From Candidatus Latescibacterota bacterium (GTDB lineage: Bacteria > Eisenbacteria > RBG-16-71-46 > SZUA-252): a DNA stretch of 7,437 nt. The notes beneath the pieces were generated by a model. It was not told the origin of the DNA, did no database searches, and saw only the letters and a list, made by a program, of their open reading frames with translations. The translations under genes were made by a program, and so were the position numbers. The stretch lies in assembly GCA_016207265.1 (NCBI GenBank), contig JACQPZ010000001.1, forward strand, positions 1 to 7,437, given 5' to 3'. Within the stretch, counting starts at the first letter, position 1. Each line of letters opens with the position of its first letter. Positions 5,773 through 7,437 of this stretch are shown piece after piece.

Positions 5773-6762
5773 TCAGCCCGAGATCCGGAGCGTGAGGCCG
5801 TAGGTCGCCGCCGCCACCGCCGCGGCGGCCGGGATCGTGAGCACCCAGGCCCACACGATGCGCCCCGCGACGCCCCACCGGACCGCGGAGAGACGGCGCG
5901 TCGCTCCGACTCCCACGATCGCGCCCGTGATCGTGTGCGTCGTCGAAACCGGGATTCCCCAGTGGGTCGCGTAGAAGAGGCTCATGGCGCCGGCGCACTC
6001 CGCACAGAACCCGCCCACGGGCCGGAGCGTGGTCACCCGGCTGCCGAGGGTGTGCACGATGCGCCACCCGCCCGACAGGGTCCCGAGGCCGATCGCCGCG
6101 CCGCAGGCGAAGATCACCCAGCCCGGCACCTCGAAGCGGTCGATCTGATGCGTGGCGAGGAGAAGAATCGTGATGATCCCCATCGTCTTCTGGGCGTCGT
6201 TCGCGCCATGGTTGAGGGAATAGGCGGCCGCCGAGGCGATCTGGAGCCTGCGGAATAGTCGATCCACTCGTGCGGGCGGCGTTCGGCGGAAGATCCACGA
6301 GACCGCGAGCATGTTCGCGTATCCGAGCGCGAGGCCCACGAGCGGCGCGACGAGGATGAACCACAGAGTCTTTTGAAGTCCCGCGAAGAGAATCGCGCCC
6401 GGGCCCGCGCTTGCGACCGCCGCACCGATCAGGCCCCCGATCAGCGCGTGCGACGAGGAGGTCGGAAGGCCGAGCCACCACGTGAGCAGATTCCATGCGA
6501 TGGCCCCGACGAGCGCGGCGAGGATCACGTGGTTGCTCACGGATTCGGGGGCGATGATCCCCTTGCCGATCGTGGCGGCGACCTTGACGCCGAGGATATA
6601 GACCGCGATGAAGTTGAATGCCGCGGCCCACACCACCGCGATGCCGGGCGTGAGGACCCGCGTGGAAACCACCGTCGCGATGGAATTGGCGGCATCGTGA
6701 AAGCCGTTCAAGAAGTCGAACAGGAGGGCGAGCGCGATGATGATGAGGACGTAGGTGGTCAT
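5773..6762 (-). CDS. PiT family inorganic phosphate transporter
   Basis: The 329-residue membrane protein shows the internal duplication of the PiT (Pfam PHO4) family. The N-terminal signature is FLNGFHDAANSIAT (17-30) and its C-terminal counterpart SLNHGANDAQKTMG (182-195). Two matching motifs, GLPTSSSHALIGG (98-110) and GIPVSTTHTITGA (269-281), complete the pattern. D23 and D189 lie in the conserved phosphate/cation-binding loops. About ten hydrophobic segments span the protein, separated by a charged loop near 158-174. The length is that of short bacterial PiT proteins; E. coli PitA is longer, near 500 residues. It would import phosphate, probably as a metal-phosphate complex, with protons (or sodium). 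Its partner DUF47 gene ends 39 bases upstream, the standard arrangement. I see no good Shine-Dalgarno before the ATG, nor an alternative in-frame start. Confidence 0.94.
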   Translation of the reverse strand: MTTYVLIIIALALLFDFLNGFHDAANSIATVVSTRVLTPGIAVVWAAAFNFIAVYILGVKVAATIGKGIIAPESVSNHVILAALVGAIAWNLLTWWLGLPTSSSHALIGGLIGAAVASAGPGAILFAGLQKTLWFILVAPLVGLALGYANMLAVSWIFRRTPPARVDRLFRRLQIASAAAYSLNHGANDAQKTMGIITILLLATHQIDRFEVPGWVIFACGAAIGLGTLSGGWRIVHTLGSRVTTLRPVGGFCAECAGAMSLFYATHWGIPVSTTHTITGAIVGVGATRRLSAVRWGVAGRIVWAWVLTIPAAAAVAAATYGLTLRISG

Positions 6763-6801
6763 GGGATCGTCACGAAGGCGGCGTGGGAGGGCGCTCGCGC
6801 G

Positions 6802-7416
6802 TCAATTGTTCTTGACGACGATGCCCTCGAGAATGTTCGCGACGTCCTCGCAGTCGTCCGTCGTCGCCTCGAGACGGCCGTACAGCTCCTTCCACTTGAT
6901 GAGCTCTCGGAAATCGGTCGCCTCCTCGAAGAGCTGCGCGGTCGTGTTCCTCGAGATGAAATCCGCCTCGTTCTCGAGATCGTTGATGCGGACGCAATAC
7001 TCCTTGATCTTCTTGAGGTTCCGGAGGTGGGACACGGCCTCGTGGATCGCCTCGCAGGAGCGTTCCACGACGGAGACGAGCTCGATCGCCTCGGGAGTCA
7101 CCGATTGGACGTGGAACAGCGCGAATCGGCTTGAGACGCCCTCGATCTGGTCCAGCACGTCGTCGAGTCCCGACGCGAGCGCGTGGATGTCCTCCCGGTC
7201 GAACGGGGTGATGAACGTGCGGTTCAGCTTGTCGATGATGTCGTGCGTGATCCGGTCGCCGTCGCTCTCCAGCTCCTTGATCAGGCGGGCCTTCTCGTCC
7301 ACGTGCTCATAGTGGTGGACCATCTCCTTCAACGCGAGGGCGGCCTCGTGGACCTTGGCGGCCTGCGTCTCGAACAAATCGAAGAAGCGAACCTCGACGG
7401 GAAGTAGGCGGAGCAT
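6802..7416 (-). CDS. DUF47 family PhoU-like protein, PiT accessory
   Basis: The 204-residue soluble all-helical protein matches the DUF47/PhoU_div family (Pfam PF01865) in length and motifs. It begins MLRLLPVEVRFFDLFETQA, then has ELESDGDRITHDI (48-60), FITPFDREDIHALASGLDDV (68-87), INDLENEADFISR (144-156) and the C-terminal WKELYGRLEATTDDCEDVAN (175-194). The acidic E/D-rich repeats correspond to the metal-binding helices of PhoU-like folds. Genes of this family commonly precede PiT genes and are thought to modulate transport. Here it is the first gene of the DUF47-PiT-DedA cluster. The ATG aligns with the usual family N-terminus, but no Shine-Dalgarno precedes it. Confidence 0.92.
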   Translation of the reverse strand: MLRLLPVEVRFFDLFETQAAKVHEAALALKEMVHHYEHVDEKARLIKELESDGDRITHDIIDKLNRTFITPFDREDIHALASGLDDVLDQIEGVSSRFALFHVQSVTPEAIELVSVVERSCEAIHEAVSHLRNLKKIKEYCVRINDLENEADFISRNTTAQLFEEATDFRELIKWKELYGRLEATTDDCEDVANILEGIVVKNN

Positions 7417-7429
7417 ATCGGGGGGCGAG

Positions 7430-7435
7430 TGTATA
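7430..7435 (-). promoter_or_regulatory. Possible -10 element upstream of the DUF47-PiT-DedA operon
   Basis: On the minus strand TATACA lies 13 bases before the DUF47 start codon. Initiation about 7 bases downstream of it would leave a leader of roughly 7 bases, effectively leaderless. The expected -35 lies beyond the window, so the promoter cannot be confirmed here. Confidence 0.3.
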
Positions 7436-7437
7436 CC

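Noticed and set aside
4920..5795. A 291-codon plus-strand open frame across the tRNA-Gln gene and opposite DedA.
   Set aside because: It crosses a tRNA gene and its promoter and is antisense to a recognisable DedA gene. Its composition is Asp/Arg/Pro-rich filler.
5714..6631. A 305-codon minus-strand open frame overlapping PiT and DedA.
   Set aside because: It is out of frame with the motif-bearing PiT and DedA proteins; the product is Arg/Gly/Asp/His-rich without domains.
6373..7134. A 253-codon plus-strand open frame opposite PiT and DUF47.
   Set aside because: It is antisense to two recognised genes and has no motif of its own.

Overview
This is a GC-rich bacterial window of ordinary chromosomal character. 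I see no mobile element, CRISPR array or defence island. The best clue to the host is the first gene, whose C-terminus is a FlgD-Ig-like domain opening with the signature QNRPNPFNPST. That module is abundant in secreted proteins of FCB-type phyla and deep GC-rich relatives such as Candidatus Eisenbacteria, Latescibacterota and Gemmatimonadota. The assignment is inferred from this motif and base composition only.

Layout. Positions 2-1960 (+) hold the 3' part of a large exported protein. It has a YVTN-type beta-propeller, a di-haem cytochrome c peroxidase-like region with two CXXCH motifs, a calcium-loop segment and the FlgD-like tail. It converges on everything else, which lies on the minus strand. 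Read in transcription order (right to left), the minus strand carries a PhoU-like DUF47 protein (7416-6802), a PiT-family inorganic phosphate transporter (6762-5773) and a DedA/VTT membrane protein (5768-5142). These three are closely spaced and look like one operon. A short intergenic region follows with a hairpin and a good sigma70-type promoter (5063-5035). It drives tRNA-Gln(CTG) (5023-4950), tRNA-Glu(CTC) (4912-4838) and, only 21 bases further on, a 949-residue exported M16 zinc metallopeptidase (4816-1967). The M16 stop codon is 6 bases from the stop codon of the cytochrome gene.

How the genes work together. DUF47 and PiT form a well-known pair in low-affinity phosphate uptake, with the PhoU-like partner thought to modulate the transporter. 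DedA proteins act on lipid carriers, including undecaprenyl phosphate, so its place at the end of a phosphate operon is suggestive but unproven. The M16 peptidase and the haem protein both act outside the cytoplasm but are probably transcribed separately. The tRNA pair sits directly before the M16 gene, so the peptidase may be expressed from the tRNA promoter by read-through.

The most interesting points are the propeller/di-haem/FlgD architecture (a possibly surface-sorted cytochrome), the tRNA-to-peptidase transcription unit, and an unusual G1-U72 first acceptor pair in the tRNA-Glu.
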